This document shows, one piece after another, positions 1-12,711 of a DNA stretch of 64,000 bases. The notes under the pieces are model-generated. The model was not told the origin of the DNA and ran no database searches. It was given only the letters and a program-made list of their open reading frames with translations. The stretch lies in the NCBI RefSeq assembly GCF_963855985.1, contig NC_087093.1, forward strand, positions 1,991,501 to 2,055,500, given 5' to 3'. The stretch is from Ostrinia nubilalis. Lineage: Eukaryota > Arthropoda > Insecta > Lepidoptera > Crambidae. How positions within the stretch are numbered: position 1 is the first letter of the stretch; the number at the start of each line of letters is the position of its first letter. Position numbers and translations under genes: made by a program.

Positions 1-1931
1 GCAGTAACTGGATCGCGCTGCGCGAGTTCGCGCACTCCTGGCACACAATCAGGCGAAATTATGAGAAGAAGTGATGACATTAATCAACGATAGCAGCCCG
101 ACGCGAAGTACCGTATTTGTGGTGTCAAGCCCCAGAAGGGGGAGAATTGACTTTGAGAAGGGACATGGATCAGAGAAATTTGTAGGGAGTCAAGCAAAGC
201 GCCCGGGGAAAAGAGCCCAGAGCAAGTACCCGCGCGCTCTCCCGTGATTCGGTTCGTACGCCGTGAGGCAGGAAGAACCATGGGTGGTGGTGTCGTGTGA
301 ACACACATTATAATGAGTGATTGATATCAAATTAGAACTGATGGGTTTTTTCGCGGGACAGTGCAAACAGGATGACAATGTGGTCTGCCTTGTTAAGCAT
401 AAAAAAAAATGTGAACGTCAATATTATAACACTATACAGGATCCAGCAAAAACAGTTTCTGCAAAAAACAGAATGTCTTCGTGGGAACAAACCCTAAGAC
501 GACGCAGCGACACCGCTCCGGCGTCACACTGCCGCCGCATCGCATCGTGTGCTTTAGCTCTTAAGGAAAACTGTACAAGCGCAACTGTATTCCCGTTAAG
601 GCCGCCTAATTCAGATTATTCAGACGTTTATGATAATCAAAAGGATATTCGGTATTCAGGGCGTTCTCCGAAGACGTGAGTCGTGGCAACGTACATATAA
701 AATTGATATGAAGTACCTACGTCTTTACGGTGCGGAACGCTCGCGTGAAAGAATAACACCCTAACACATTGTGAGGTCTATAATTTGGGGCAGTTGTGAT
801 GATGAGACAGATTTTTAGTGCCTGTGTTCTTTTTTTTCGCGTATTATGTACAGGCGACAGCGCATCAGACTATTTTTGTAGTAAAATAGCACCAATTAAA
901 AGTACACAAGATCACGTATTGTTTAATTTACTGTGTACTTGTGTTGTCTTTAGGTTTAAGTAAGACACGTTGTTTTGAATTGCGTATAGTTTATGCCAAG
1001 AGGTTTTAGATTGATGTAAAAAACTAGTTCCTAGATAAATGTTTGAAGCTAGGTAATTGAGATTTACAACAATGATTGTTTAAAAAAACTTCTGTAAGTA
1101 CTTAGTACTGTTAAAAAGAAGTCTTTTTTACAAAGTAACGAAATCAAAACATTGCGCAGTGGACTCAGTCTGAAGCAATGGGGAAGCTCATAAACACAGA
1201 AAGCAAAATCCCTTATTTTAGTTACAAATCTGCCTCCGAGCGAGATCCGAATACGCACCCTGACATTTATTTAGCGGGCAATTTCTACATCATCCCCGCC
1301 TATCTGGGCCTCACCTTATTATAATATTAAATTCATTCATCGTCACTCATTCCCAAGTAGTGAAATTGCTGATAGCAGGCCTCTGTTTTCGATCAAATTA
1401 TACAGAAGGCGCGCGAATTTCGAGATGAATGTATATGAAAATTCGCGCGGAAGAGAGACGAAGCGAGAGTTGGTTACGAGGGTGAAAGGGAGGGGATGAA
1501 ATTCGTTTTCCGTGGAATGTTAAGTGATTTAAGTCGCCAAATAAAAGGTACGTCGCCGAGTCAGCGTTCGGCGCTGCTGAGTCGCGCGCGCTATGGTAAT
1601 GAAGCCGTCGCTTGCTCGCGAAACGCGGCTATCTGCCGATCATTGTAAGCTCGCGATTACCGCCTTCGGACATTCGATTGTTTGCCCTGATAGAGCCACG
1701 GCGTTAGCGGCTTAGGCCTTGCTGGGGCCTATATTGAATCAACAAACGTTACGTTGAACGATTGTTTTTTTGCTTCACACATAATGTTGGTTGTAATAAC
1801 TGAAGTTACTCGTACCATCTTGTTATTAAACATCACGGGACATCATAGGTGCCTGACTCTATCGGACTGCACAAGACAAGAAATTATGTGCTTGTTCTAT
1901 GATCCCATTCCTGTATTCCCAAAAAATAAAA
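1..1931. other. Unassigned non-coding DNA with a CpG-rich patch
   Basis: I recognise no exon, RNA gene or transposon here. Open frames, the longest 120 codons at 317-679, have no recognisable domain. A short inverted repeat with 11-bp arms lies at 1410-1420 and 1439-1449. Around 1545-1740 the DNA becomes CpG-rich against an AT-rich background, which could mark an old GC-rich repeat or a regulatory stretch; the sequence alone does not decide. Confidence 0.4.
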
Positions 1932-2050
1932 AATAAATCAAAATCAAAATCAAAAATATTTATTCACTTTAGACCACAAGTGGCACTTATGAACGTCAAT
2001 TATACAAAAAAATATGTTGTCCGATGAGGACACAGTAGGTATGTTATTTT
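1932..2050 (-). repeat. LINE 3' tail fragment, antisense
   Basis: The stretch opens with repeated AAATC units (about 1935-1953) followed by aaaatatttattcac. Read on the minus strand, this is a short 3' untranslated end running into a GATTTT-type simple tail, the usual form of the 3' end of CR1/Jockey-type LINEs in Lepidoptera. No coding sequence remains, so clade and inner boundary are uncertain. Confidence 0.5.
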
Positions 2051-3471
2051 TTCATAGAAAATGTGTCAAAATTAACAACCTTTTTCGCGACTTTAACTTA
2101 AACGCGGACAAATGAAATGCTGTCTCAAGGTATCTAAATTTGGAGTTACCATCAATTTTATTGCGTCGTAAATAAACAACTAAAGATTACATCAACTCCG
2201 AGGCACTTCGGATTTATCTCCGCAACGAAACTTCGTCAATACTGAGATAATAAATTCACTCACGCCGTTATTAGATTTGTTTAACTTCAGCTCAATACTT
2301 GAAGCGTTTTCTTCTAATTAAGTGCCGTCTATCAAGATTTTTAAACAATCGCCAAGATCAACTTCAACAGAATTTTCTGCGAGTGGATTAACTTTGAATA
2401 TCGTCGTGTCTACTTAAGAACCCATTCTGGATACTTTTTAAAGCTAGCGCTAATGAGTTCGCAAGATAAAGTTGCAACTAACGTTTCGGAGGCACTATCA
2501 AATTAAAAGTTTCACTAAATATTGGGCGAACAAAGAACCAAGTATTTTTAATGAACCGCTTTACAAAAACTCGAGTTTAAAACAAAAACCGAACCCTGAT
2601 TAAATACTTTCATCCCAAATATGAAACATCAGATGTTTTTATAATGTTTAATTAAGCATGTAACACGAGTACGTAAACACCCGAAAATATCCTTAATGAG
2701 TTTTGGGATCTGTTTAAATATATTTTTTCACAAAACCCTTTTATTTAACCAATTTTGAAAACGAGGGTCTGGTTCCGATTTTGCATCAAACAAAAATCGG
2801 TTTAATATTATTTCTAAGTAGTCAAATCGGCAACGCGTTTAATGAAATATGAACGTGTCTTTGTTTGGGTTTCGGCCGGAGTTCGTTCGTTTGGTTACTT
2901 TACCCGCGTTATATAAAATGTAATTATTAAATTGGGATCTTTGTTAAGAGGATCGTTTTAGGCCGTTAGAGTTTCGTTTCAATTAATATCAAGTAGGTAT
3001 TTGACATGTTGTTTAATTTAATTCGTTTTGTAGCAGACACTACATTTTCTCAATGAACAATCCAAAGTGTGCGCTTGTAATGTAATAAGTTCTATAAAGA
3101 AAGAATAACAAAGTTTGACAATTTTGTAACAGAGATAATATGACGTAAGACACAATTTATTTGTAGCTATTAACGTGGTTACATCGACAGACCTTTGCCA
3201 TTCGAATAAAATCAGTGTAAATCCAAGACCTAATACTAGATACCGAACTCAATCGCTGGTTGCTGTCCCATGGGAAGCTAAACTGTCTTCGGTTTCGCAA
3301 CGAAATTAATCTTGAGTAATTATGAACTGTACGAAACTTAGAATCGACTTCTCTGTGAGCTGAGTAACTACTAGTTACGAAATAAGGGTCTAAAAATACC
3401 TGTCAACAACTTTAATAACCTTTTTTTACGTATTTGTAAAATATACTTCTATCTATTCTATCTTCGTTTCA
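2051..3471. other. Unassigned AT-rich DNA
   Basis: No coding frame, RNA gene or terminal repeat could be recognised. Composition is strongly AT-rich apart from a short GC-richer island around 2868-2895. Confidence 0.4.
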
Positions 3472-3515
3472 GCCAAATGACGTCCACTGCTGGACAAAGG
3501 CCTTGAATGAGAACC
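3472..3515 (-). repeat. RTE-like LINE extreme 3' end, antisense fragment
   Basis: The segment reads cagccaaatgacgtccactg, then gctggacaaaggcc. Its reverse complement is the end of the reverse-transcriptase LINE family also seen at 11960-12235 and 60611-61501, where it encodes the final residues of the ORF just before the tail. Only about 45 bp is recognisable, so this is a heavily truncated or eroded copy. Confidence 0.6.
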
Positions 3516-4039
3516 ATAACGACCGTTCTTACGGTGTACGCATCAAGGGTGCGTAGAAGTTGTAAACAATAAGTATGACTTTTTATAAAGCAACTTTAAG
3601 TTAAATTTGTTCCAAATAGTGTACCTACATACGATGTTACCACTTTCTTATACCTTGCACAGATAAATAGAAGTTGCAGCAAGGAACTAGTGTTCGGAAT
3701 AGTCCTGTAATAAAATTGTCCTTGTATAGATTTTGTTGTATTTTCCTTAACCCCTAGTGCTCAGGCGGTAGATAGTATTTGTGATATAACCGCGGTCACC
3801 ACAATGTAATTCGAGTGGTTAACGGCGTAATTAGCGGTGCGACCAAGCTTATGTTTCTCGGGTGTTTGTTTTGCAGTAAATATCATATCTGGAGTAATTG
3901 CCTGGAGACTTGGTGCTGCGGAGACTGTTGTTTGAGATATCATATAAACAAGATATCTTGGTACTTGCTTTATAAACAAATGATCTCATGTACTCGTATT
4001 TGCACGAATTCATTTTGTATTTTTTTTTTACATATATTA

Positions 4040-4158
4040 TTACTTATAATACTAACGTATTACTATTTTATTGGCATATAAAAGTTATATTTTATTGCAA
4101 GTGTATTGTCGATGATACTGAATAAACATTTTTTCTTTCTTTCTTTCTTTCTTTCTTA
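4040..4158 (+). repeat. LINE 3' end with (TTTC)n microsatellite
   Basis: An AATAAA signal at about 4120-4125 is followed directly by TTTC units from about 4132 to 4157. A polyadenylation signal running into a simple repeat is how several lepidopteran LINE 3' ends look, so the microsatellite is probably the tail of a short plus-strand LINE remnant. The upstream boundary is a guess. Confidence 0.5.
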
Positions 4159-4358
4159 AAAGGTGGACTATTTTGGGATCGAACGAAATTTTTAAAAGTT
4201 TTATCCAAAGTTAACCCGTAGGTTGCCGTGAACTTCCCGTTGTCTTTAATATCGAATATTACTGCAGTCGGTACAGCCACGGTAATATTATCATTACCGT
4301 GGTTCAGCCAATCTTGGCCCGTTACAGTTATCGTTACGCACCGAGACGCTATTACAAT

Positions 4359-4741
4359 CAGGGATGTTATGGATATCCGTAACCGTAACCGAAACTTTCG
4401 GATATCCGAAATAAAAAAATATCAGAAACCGTAACCGATTCAAAAGTTTCGGATAGTTGCGGATGTAGGCAGTTTAAATAGTTTTTTATATAGCATTAAT
4501 GTAAAGACACAACAGCCTGATTTACCTTCATAATGCCATCTAGTGTCAATTTTGATTTTTATATTACTTTTTATTCGATGTAAAGTGTGCGGCCATGAAT
4601 GAACCGTGTTGGACAGGACAACTATTGAAAATTGCACTCTAAAGCACAGATATCCTTAACCATAACCGAAACTGTCAGATATTCGAAATGAAAAAATATC
4701 CATAATCGTAACCGAAACTACATTTATCCATAACATCCCTA
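4359..4741. mobile_element. hAT-type MITE, copy 1 (383 bp)
   Basis: Non-autonomous DNA element with terminal inverted repeats CAGGGATGTTATGGAT at the left and the complement, beginning TAGGGATGTTATGGAT, at the right. It is flanked by perfect 8-bp direct repeats ATTACAAT at 4351-4358 and 4742-4749. An 8-bp duplication with CAGGG-type termini is the hAT superfamily signature. The interior is filled with degenerate repeats of the theme GTAACCGTAACCGAAAC in both orientations near the ends. No transposase is encoded. A second copy lies at 12712-13104 with a different 8-bp duplication. Confidence 0.88.
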
Positions 4742-4904
4742 ATTACAATCATCTATAGTATAGCTTGCAATAGCATAGCATACCCATACTGCCATGACCT
4801 TTTTGATAGTTGAAGATTATTACAAACCTCATACTTATGAAATAATGGATATTAGTTTAAATTTGTTTCATTTTCGTAACACGTTAGCAATGTGCAATAA
4901 CAAG

Positions 4905-5095
4905 TGCAAGTGCTGTGGATTAGCAAGCTGAAATGGCAATGGACAGGGCACATAGTACTTAGAACTTATGGCTTATGGGGCAGCAAGGTTATGGAGTGGA
5001 GGCCTCGCAACGGAAAGCGCAGCGTAGGACGTCCCAGGCGTCCACAAGGTGGACCAACGACCTCATAAAGGCAGCAGGAAGGAACGTAGCAATTG
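4905..5095 (+). pseudogene. RTE-like LINE ORF C-terminus, fragment
   Basis: Plus-strand translation contains pieces resembling RISKLKWQWTGH and EWRPRNGKRSVGRP, the conserved C-terminal part of a lepidopteran endonuclease/reverse-transcriptase LINE ORF. The same region is present at 11960-12235 and on the minus strand of 60611-61501. The reading frame breaks several times and the last part of the ORF and the simple tail are missing, so this is a decayed internal fragment with no expected function. Confidence 0.75.
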
Positions 5096-6224
5096 TTTTA
5101 ATAACACTAATTCCCCGAATATATGTAACTTAATGTTATGTTTATTATTTAAATAGGACACTGTGTAAAATACCAAACTGAAAGACGTAGGCCTTCTTCA
5201 GACAAGCCTAGCGCAGCCTCAAGATTTTGGGGGTAAAAACTTCCCCTGATATTAAGAAAGTTGCCATTGAGGCATTCCGTTTTAAACTTTCATGTTCGGA
5301 TAATAGTGGGGGATGAAATATTAAATTCTTGTTACGTCGTGAGACTTCACGTTTGATATAAGCTAGTTTAACTCTTCCTTAGGAATAATGTAGGGGGCAA
5401 ATAGGTATTCGATAAGCTAGCAGCTGCTTGTATTGTCAAAGACTTGGGAAAATATACTGGCCTTTAAAACTTAGCACACTTTTAAAATTTCTAAGTATGT
5501 ATAAAACTAATAGATGCTAGAGTTTGAAACAAAACCACTTTTAATTTGAAGTTTCATTTAAAAGAAAATCTTATGTACTTTAAAAGTTTATTAACGTTTG
5601 ACTTGCAAAGCTCAAGATTATAACAATTCTATAGGTATTTTGTGCAACCACCCTGGACTGTAAAAATAATATCGGCGATTTCAGACACAAGTAGTTCTTT
5701 TTCATCGTGTCTAATAATAATGCATTGAAATAATGTCTAAATTGTTATCACTAGTCTGATATGACCAAATTGATTTGATTCACAACATAACATTACTTAT
5801 ACTTCTTAACACTTTCGAGTACAGCCATTTGCAATTTACCTCAAAACATTGCACCCTAGTCTTCTGTAACTACGAGTACAATGTAGCAAAACAAGCTGTC
5901 CCAGACAAACACACTAAGTGGATTTTTGCCAAAACTGCATAGTACACTATTCGTGTTTTCTCTAATACAGCACTACTCTGTATCCTATGCTTGCTGTCTA
6001 AGACGGCAGTAAGACGACCCGCCGGGCACACACTGGTGGCCACTGGTAGAAGACACAATCACCATTAAGTTAAAGGCTAATTAAGATCCAGAGAAACTTC
6101 CTTGTCTCCGCTTGTGGCGCTAACTTCAAGTCTTGTGGAGCGAGGCAAAGAATGCAGCGGTTTTGTTTAGTAATTGATTAATATATTTTATTATTTTATT
6201 AATCAGGAAATAGCAAGAAAGCCG
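5096..6224. other. Unassigned AT-rich DNA
   Basis: Nothing coding or structurally repeated was recognised. A short open frame on the minus strand (5870-6058) has no recognisable domain and is most likely chance. Confidence 0.4.
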
Positions 6225-6400
6225 ACAGAATCATCATCATTACCATCAAGACACTTAGTTTCCATTGCAGGTAATGGAGGATTGGTATACACTCGCCATG
6301 ATCTAGCCAGACGGGTTGCGGAGGCCTGATGTTCGCATACGTGCCTCTTAGTCGCCTTTTACTACATCCAAGGGAAGAGTAAAGACAATTTTTATATTTG
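6225..6400 (-). repeat. Dispersed lepidopteran repeat fragment
   Basis: The minus strand contains a stretch of the form ccttggatgtagtaaaaggc followed by gactaag. This resembles a sequence I know as very common in lepidopteran genomes and EST artefacts and attribute to a LINE-derived dispersed repeat. The assignment rests on pattern memory, not on an internal second copy, and the boundaries are approximate. Confidence 0.4.
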
Positions 6401-6699
6401 TTTATGCTAAGTACACAAAACAATTACCTAAATGACCTGACCGATATACCTCCAGACGTGAGATGCTTAAAAAGTGGTTAGTGGGTTGAAATGTAAAATG
6501 GAGACTCAAAAATTAGTTTTGCACTAAATGTAAAACGCGTGTAAGAGGCAAAGCACATGATACGTTGCGGCGACGTACCGCAAAGATTTCGTGTGCCTGT
6601 CACAGATTATTTTATGTAACGCCACCGTAACGCATCGTGCTTTGGCTCTAAGATGCACCGAAATACACAGTGCTCAATTCTGATACCTACACAGAACGA

Positions 6700-6830
6700 A
6701 CGGAGTACGGGTGGACTGATTGCATTGCCGGGATTAGCGGATGAAGGTCCGCCGTCGCCTGCCCACTGTGCAGTTTCAATGTACATGCAGGCTAATTGGC
6801 TCCGTTAGAGCTAATTTGGGAAACAATACG
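6700..6830. repeat. Degenerate dispersed repeat, copy a
   Basis: Shares the block gcccactgtgcagtttc followed by an adenine- or guanine-variant ATG and an 'aattggctccgtt'-like stretch with 7240-7350. The two copies are about 530 bp apart in direct orientation, degenerate outside a shared core of about 20 bp, and of unknown class. Confidence 0.5.
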
Positions 6831-7239
6831 ATTATGGATCTTAAATACCTTGGCGACAAAGTCGTGTGATAATATGTATGACTTTGAAATGAACACAATA
6901 AGGGTTCTTGTCAGAACTACGGAATCCTAAAAAGGGTGTGCATTACTTACTGTTTGTTTCAAATACAGATATGTAGGTATTTGGACATTTATCATAGTAG
7001 GTGGGTACCATATCCAATACCCACAAGAAACTATGATAAATTGTAGAGATTTAGCACATTATGTCTACTACAAAAATATATCCACTAAGGAAATCTCAAT
7101 TAAGAAAACCGACCTACGGGGGTTAAATTATTATTGTCTCAAAGTTAAAGTACTTTTATTCGACTATTTCTAACGAAAAATAGAGAAATAGCGAGGCGTT
7201 ACCAAAAAAATAAATGTAACTTTCTAGAGACACAGAATC

Positions 7240-7350
7240 GGCGATTCTGCTCTACAAATTATCGGAGACGTCAGTCGCTCATCGCCTATGCCCACTGTGC
7301 AGTTTCGATGCTCCACGCAAATTGCTTCGTTCGTCAATTTGCGAGCGTCT
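7240..7350. repeat. Degenerate dispersed repeat, copy b
   Basis: Direct-orientation partner of 6700-6830, sharing atcgcct, gcccactgtgcagtttc and an attgcttcgtt-like block. No terminal repeats are evident, so either a decayed transposon or an old local duplication is possible. Confidence 0.5.
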
Positions 7351-7595
7351 AGTGCTACAGCACAGTGCTACAGTCATTCCGATGTCGGGCTCATGCCTTG
7401 AGTTGGCACCGATGTTAATTACCAATGTTTGGCTAATAGATTGCATGCCAAGAGAAGTGAGGTTGGGTGCGGCTTTGAGAGAAATCTTGAGTGAAATGAA
7501 GCTTAGATTTTTATATTTGAAAAAAAATTTTCGTCAAACAATAATGTTAATAGACAAAGACGTTGTATTTTTTTAAACATAAAAAAAATTAAAAT

Positions 7596-7764
7596 TAGTA
7601 AGACACGGGTATTAATGAGTTACATGTGATCACGGCTGCAGCTGCATCGCAGCCGAAACGTCAAGCCGTGAGTACATAATGTAACTCATTAATAAACGTC
7701 GCGTTAAGACCCGTGTCTTACTATTTTAATTGAAATGGAACGCGAAAGTTTAAAATCTTATATA
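7596..7764. repeat. Palindromic repeat family P, copy 1
   Basis: The element starts around AGTAAGACACGGGT and ends with its complement ACCCGTGTCTTACTATTTTAA, giving a fold-back about 130 bp long. Inside are taatgagttacat and its complement, and a central gctgcag/ctgcatcgcagccg hairpin. The right side continues into ATGGAACGCGAAAG. The same sequence recurs at 38696-38959, 50945-51065 (right part) and 56504-56607. No coding capacity. Confidence 0.8.
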
Positions 7765-7765
7765 A

Positions 7766-10700
7766 AAAATATTTTATTATTTGTATAATACTACATAATA
7801 TCTATGTAATTCTCATACTCACAACAGAAAATTTAAATTATTATTGCAACGGAAAATGCTTTTTAAAAATATATTGATACGAGCACAATATTGGTTGGAG
7901 TATTTTATGCAGCAATTAATTCACGATGATTCTGCGTTTTTAAAATATTATATTTCCATTTCTGGTCTAGATTAAATACCGTTTAAAATTAATATATTCG
8001 AACTTCATAAACAGCGAAACGTTCGAATTACTTTTCCGGGAAGAAGTATGATGTTATTGAATCCAGAATAAGCGAACCGAATACGCGGCTTAAATATTTA
8101 CCAACCTGTGCGTAATATTTCATGAAAAAATCGGAAAAATTTGACGTACTTCCTTACTTACTATATATTTTGTTATATTTTAGGAGATACTATAACAAAC
8201 ATTTACCTTACTGGACTATTCCTACGTCTCGTTCCCACCGCTGCAACTCCTATGACAAACCCAACCAGTGAAGGTCAAGTTTATCTCGGGGGAAAGTTAA
8301 CTGTCATTAGACCCGCAACCAAATTAATCAGAGAAACATAGGAGTTCTATAAAATTTACCTTAGCCAAATTCAGTTGCTCTCATGCATACAATTACAATG
8401 AAGGTAGACTCTACCTATTCATATTCTATATCTAGAACTTCACTATTACCAACCAGACAATGAGTTGGCGTCTCTCACCGTAGATAAGCCAATTTAAAAG
8501 TTCGTTCACTAAATTGGCCCGATTAGGAATCGAATCCGGGAGCTCAAGTGCACAAACTAGACGTTATTAAGCTCATAGTATTACAAACCTTTTGATTTTA
8601 ATCCGATAACGTTCATATTTTTTATCAAACAGATTTATTTTAATAAAATATTGCAGACATGTGCCTTTAATTAATTCTGCTAAGACCTAATCAACAGCGA
8701 ATACAGACAGACTTCAGAATAAAACTACATTTCTCCTTTGAGACGGAGCTGCTTGCAGCAATACGCAAAGGAATATGTTTATTCTGGACTGTGACGGGAA
8801 CACACACGTAATCTCTCAAATGAGGACTCCGCAAACAGCTTTGATTCACTTTGAAATGAGAGCCAATCATCTGCCAGCAGCAAGGAAGTCGATATCATGC
8901 GAGTTGTATATGGAAAGGCCCGGAAATGAGCCTCGCATACATAAAAAATCTGTCGGATGAAAGACTGAGTGCCGACCGAGCGTCTTATTATGAGACACGC
9001 TACCTCCAGCTATCTTATTTCAATTTCAACGCTCCATTGATTACAGAAGCCCGGAGCTATACGTTTGCAACCTAGAGAGGGACGACAGTATTGCCCGAGC
9101 AACGCGACGAACGCGACGGGACATATTTTTCTACGGGGAGACGAAAATATCGAAAAAAGTTATCGCATCAAAGTCTCCGCGCGGGTAAAGGTCTCATTAA
9201 AACTGCTTTGTGAAAGAATTCCGCCAATTTATAAGGCAGTCGGCGGTAGATCGGACGAGAGTAAATAACGACAGTGTTCCATTGTTTTAAACGAGATTCA
9301 CTTGCGCTGCGCTAAGGGTCTTTAATGTGCCTCTCTGATAGATGCTGTGGGTGGATTAAGTCACGCCATTTGTTACCTGTCAAAGTGTTTCATTTAATTA
9401 AAGAGTTAAGAAATCATTGACTTTAATGCCACCGGTTTATTGTATTGTCTGCTATTTGGCCGAAAATACCGTAAACGAAAAGGTTTTTACGTGCAGTTTT
9501 GCGACATCAAAGTTCATTTTGTGGGAAGAAAAAAGATAATTTTCTTTAGCAATCCATTCGCTGTTGAATATTTTACCGACAACTCAAATCAATAACAGAT
9601 AACTCAAATACTTTTCAGGGAAGTAGTAAGGAAGAGTCGATAAGAATTTCAAATTTAAAAATAATATTTCCCATTTGAGGGACCGTCTCCGGCAACTTCA
9701 CCACGAGGGAAGATATAAAAAGAAGTATAACCTCGTCCCGGTTGAAAAATCGTAAAACGAAAAGTTTACAAAAATCGGGGATTCGTAGTCGGGCACATGC
9801 AGCGCTGACTCGCGATCTGTCAATGGCACACCCGGATTTACTTTTAAAACATGTCATTATTTTTTTTATTACGGCGTGTGAGCAAAAATGTACTTATTTC
9901 GCGCTCCGGTGGACTGAAAATGTGACATCAGCGAGTGTGAAGGCGTACGTCGTTCTCGCAGTATATTGCGAATTTACGAGGTGATGCCGCACTCAATATT
10001 TCGGCCTCTTCACTTTTCGGTCACTGAGTTTTATTCGGGTGACGGGAATAAAACAACGATTCAACTATCTTACCATAGCGTACACACATCGCCGAAGGGC
10101 CAGTGTTTTAAAACGAATAAAAAACACACAAAGATTGTTTGCGCGTTCAAAGCCGAGCGTTCAAAGTGTATTTTTTATTCAAAAGCTTAGTTGGTTTGCA
10201 ATGTATTTTGATTTTCTTTTGAAGCAATATTTGAATATGTTGATGTTTAATTAAAATTATTATAATAAGACCAGTACCTTTTTCAATGACTATAAATTAT
10301 AAAAACCTTTTATTTTCTGTACGAAGCACTTAACTCGATTACTTCGGGGCAAACGTGTGGGCTAGTTCAAAGAGGTGGCACCAAAACATGTTCTTAAATT
10401 GAGAATGTATTCAAGTAAAATCTTCTTAAAACATCAAAGATGAAACAGCTACCTGTATGTCACAAAGTAACAAACTTCCCGCTTAACTGAGTTTAAATTG
10501 CTTAGCTCCCAAAACTCAATTACTACAAAGTGTTCCGAACATGCTTGCTCTTTAAGACGTCACGCGTGTGATATTAAAATTTTATGTGAAGCGTTCAAAT
10601 ATCTTGTCGCTTCTGTCCTTTATTCTATTCGCTGGAGAGTCCAAAACAGAGACTTTTATGCCTGTATATTGCCTGTTTGGATATTCGTAGCGGGTTGTCG

Positions 10701-11309
10701 TTAAGGATTTCGGCGTGATCTTTTTATTTCTCTGTCGATCTTCTTCTTATTCTAAACATGAATAATTTGCACTGCAATTTTAGGGGAAGTGTCAATTTAT
10801 TATTATTTTATGTAAATACACAAATACCAACATGTAATCTTCTAGAGAACTTCGTACTTCATTGATGGATGCGTCGTTTCATTAATTGTATAGGATGAAA
10901 CCCTACTCCTCCCTCAATTGACACAAAATTGCTCAGTTTTCGGGTTTTATTAGACAAGTTATTGCAGTTTTAAAAATATGCAACGAACTAAATTCAAAGG
11001 TAAAATATATTCCAGGTAGGTACGCACTACCGTATTAAATTGGTATTTCTGTAGATATCTACTCTATGCCCATCGTTTATTGCGTGCGGTAGGTGTGAAA
11101 GCCCGGCAGTTGCGTTCGACTCCGCCAATATTAGTTGCGGATTTATAGCTACATAGTGACTTTTGAATATTTCTTTTTTTCTTTCACGTATATTTTGTTC
11201 GCTGTACTTCTAAATAATATGAGACATGTATGTTTGTTTGAATTAATGAAACACGCTTGCTCAAACTTAAGTACTAGTCCAAAAATTCGCAAAGCATATC
11301 GCAGCGGAT
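7766..11309. other. Unassigned DNA
   Basis: I found no gene, terminal repeat or tandem array across this 3.5-kb stretch. Small open frames at 8141-8341, 8775-8960, 9065-9268, 9742-9984 and 9966-10190 lack recognisable domains. A degenerate RNA polymerase III B-box-like motif occurs on the minus strand near 8528-8542 without an accompanying A box or tRNA fold. Confidence 0.4.
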
Positions 11310-11409
11310 CTTGTAGCATCGTAGCAGATTTCGTAGCACTGAAAAAGTTTTCGTAGCTCCGTAGAGGCTTTCGTAGTATCACTGCATGTTTCGTAGCAGC
11401 AATGACTTT
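11310..11409 (+). repeat. 20-bp minisatellite, five units
   Basis: Five tandem units of exactly 20 bp share the head TTCGTAGCA. Unit starts are 11310, 11330, 11350, 11370 and 11390. The second half of each unit varies strongly, so the array is old or selectively constrained only at the GTAG core. It does not continue into either flank. Confidence 0.85.
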
Positions 11410-11959
11410 TATCTTCGGTGAGTTTGTCAAGATAAATTAGTGCATTTTACGTCATCATTGCATCAACCAATAGCTCCATTATAATATTAAGAGGCTGCTA
11501 TTTTTTTCACTGTATCCAAATTGCCTATGAACGTAGCTTTGTCGAAAATATTTCCAAATTCGAATTCGCAGTCGGCGTACGCCCATAGACTAGGTGTTAA
11601 AAGCACGGCACGGCCTCATAGATATTCATGGCGCAGCTTTTGTCAGGCCTTATTGCCCGGCCTAAGCGCGACGATAAACAGGCTCCTTCTTTCTGCCGAT
11701 GTTTTATACACTACCACTGTAACGGGTGCGTCTGCCATTTGTTTTTTATAATCAATTTTGTTTATAACGCATCTGAGTGTGGTGTAAACGAGAGGCAATT
11801 CTTGATGATAAATGTGAGACCAACCTTGCAACAATATGCGTCATACACGTCATAGGGGAGACCGAGGTGAGATGTAACTGAGGTGAGATGAGAGAGAGGG
11901 GAGTTGTGACATTGTAAATTTTTTGGACTTATTAACTACTAGCGAGCTTGTAAACGCTG

Positions 11960-12235
11960 ACATAGCCCAACGGATTAGCAAGCTGAAGTGGCAGTAGGCA
12001 GGGCACAGTAAGCAGAACTGACGGCCGGTGGGGCAGCAAGGTTCTGGAATGGAGGCCGCGTACCGGAAAACGCAGCGTGAGACGTCCACCCACAAGGTGG
12101 ACTGACGACCTGATAAAGTAGCAGGAAGTCTCTGGATGCAGGCGGCTACCAACCGTGCGACGTGGAAGTCATTGGGGGAGTCCTATGTTCAGCAGTGGAC
12201 GTCTTGTGGCTGAAATGATGATGATGATCATGATG
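11960..12235 (+). pseudogene. RTE-like LINE 3' end with (GAT)n tail
   Basis: Plus-strand translation in shifting frames recovers the C-terminal blocks RISKLKWQ, GHS, a WRPRTGK-like stretch, KVAGSLWMQAATNRATWKSL and GESYVQQWTSCG. These are the terminal domain of a lepidopteran endonuclease/reverse-transcriptase LINE. The ORF runs into a stop and then a GAT/ATG trinucleotide tail (about 12215-12235). At least two frameshifts and the absence of everything upstream make it a dead 5'-truncated copy. Same family as 60611-61501 (minus strand), 4905-5095 and 3472-3515. Confidence 0.85.
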
Positions 12236-12389
12236 AGCTTGTAAACAGTGAGTTTTTTAGTTCAAGTCTCGAGCTTTATACGCGCTGTTGCGAGTCGATG
12301 ATAGTTAATATTATGTTTCTCAAAAATCGAAAACTCTCTTCTGTAACACCTCCCCTCGGTCTCCTACCGATCATAGAGTTATGAATTAA

Positions 12390-12533
12390 CGCCCGTATTC
12401 ACAAACGATGCTTGCTTAAGTGAAGCAGCAAATCGATTTCATAGCGTTGAATAGAGCTGGGATTGGTTCGTGTGTCACCCTGTGCGTCCACGCGCACTGT
12501 GAGACCTCATTGTAATGTTTGTGAATACGGGCG
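12390..12533. mobile_element. MITE with CGCCCGTATTCAC ends (144 bp)
   Basis: Terminal inverted repeats CGCCCGTATTCACAAAC at the left and GTTTGTGAATACGGGCG at the right are exact complements over 17 bp. No coding sequence lies between. No convincing target duplication could be identified, so the superfamily is left open. Confidence 0.8.
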
Positions 12534-12711
12534 AATCAGAATCTCGACTAAAGTACTATAGCTTCAAACCAAGTTAAAATAGAAATATGAAGGCCGTTTG
12601 ATTGTAATAAACCAAAATTACGTATACCCCAACTTATTCTGAAACCTACAGTTTTCAGACCCATGTCTACCCAAACATCTAACCCCAGGCTAAAGGCGTG
12701 TTCATACGCAA

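Noticed and set aside
317..679. 120-codon plus-strand open frame
   Set aside because: Composition and residue order look like chance translation; no domain, signal or repeat pattern was recognised.
8500..8590. Minus-strand B-box-like motif
   Set aside because: Single degenerate motif without A box or fold.
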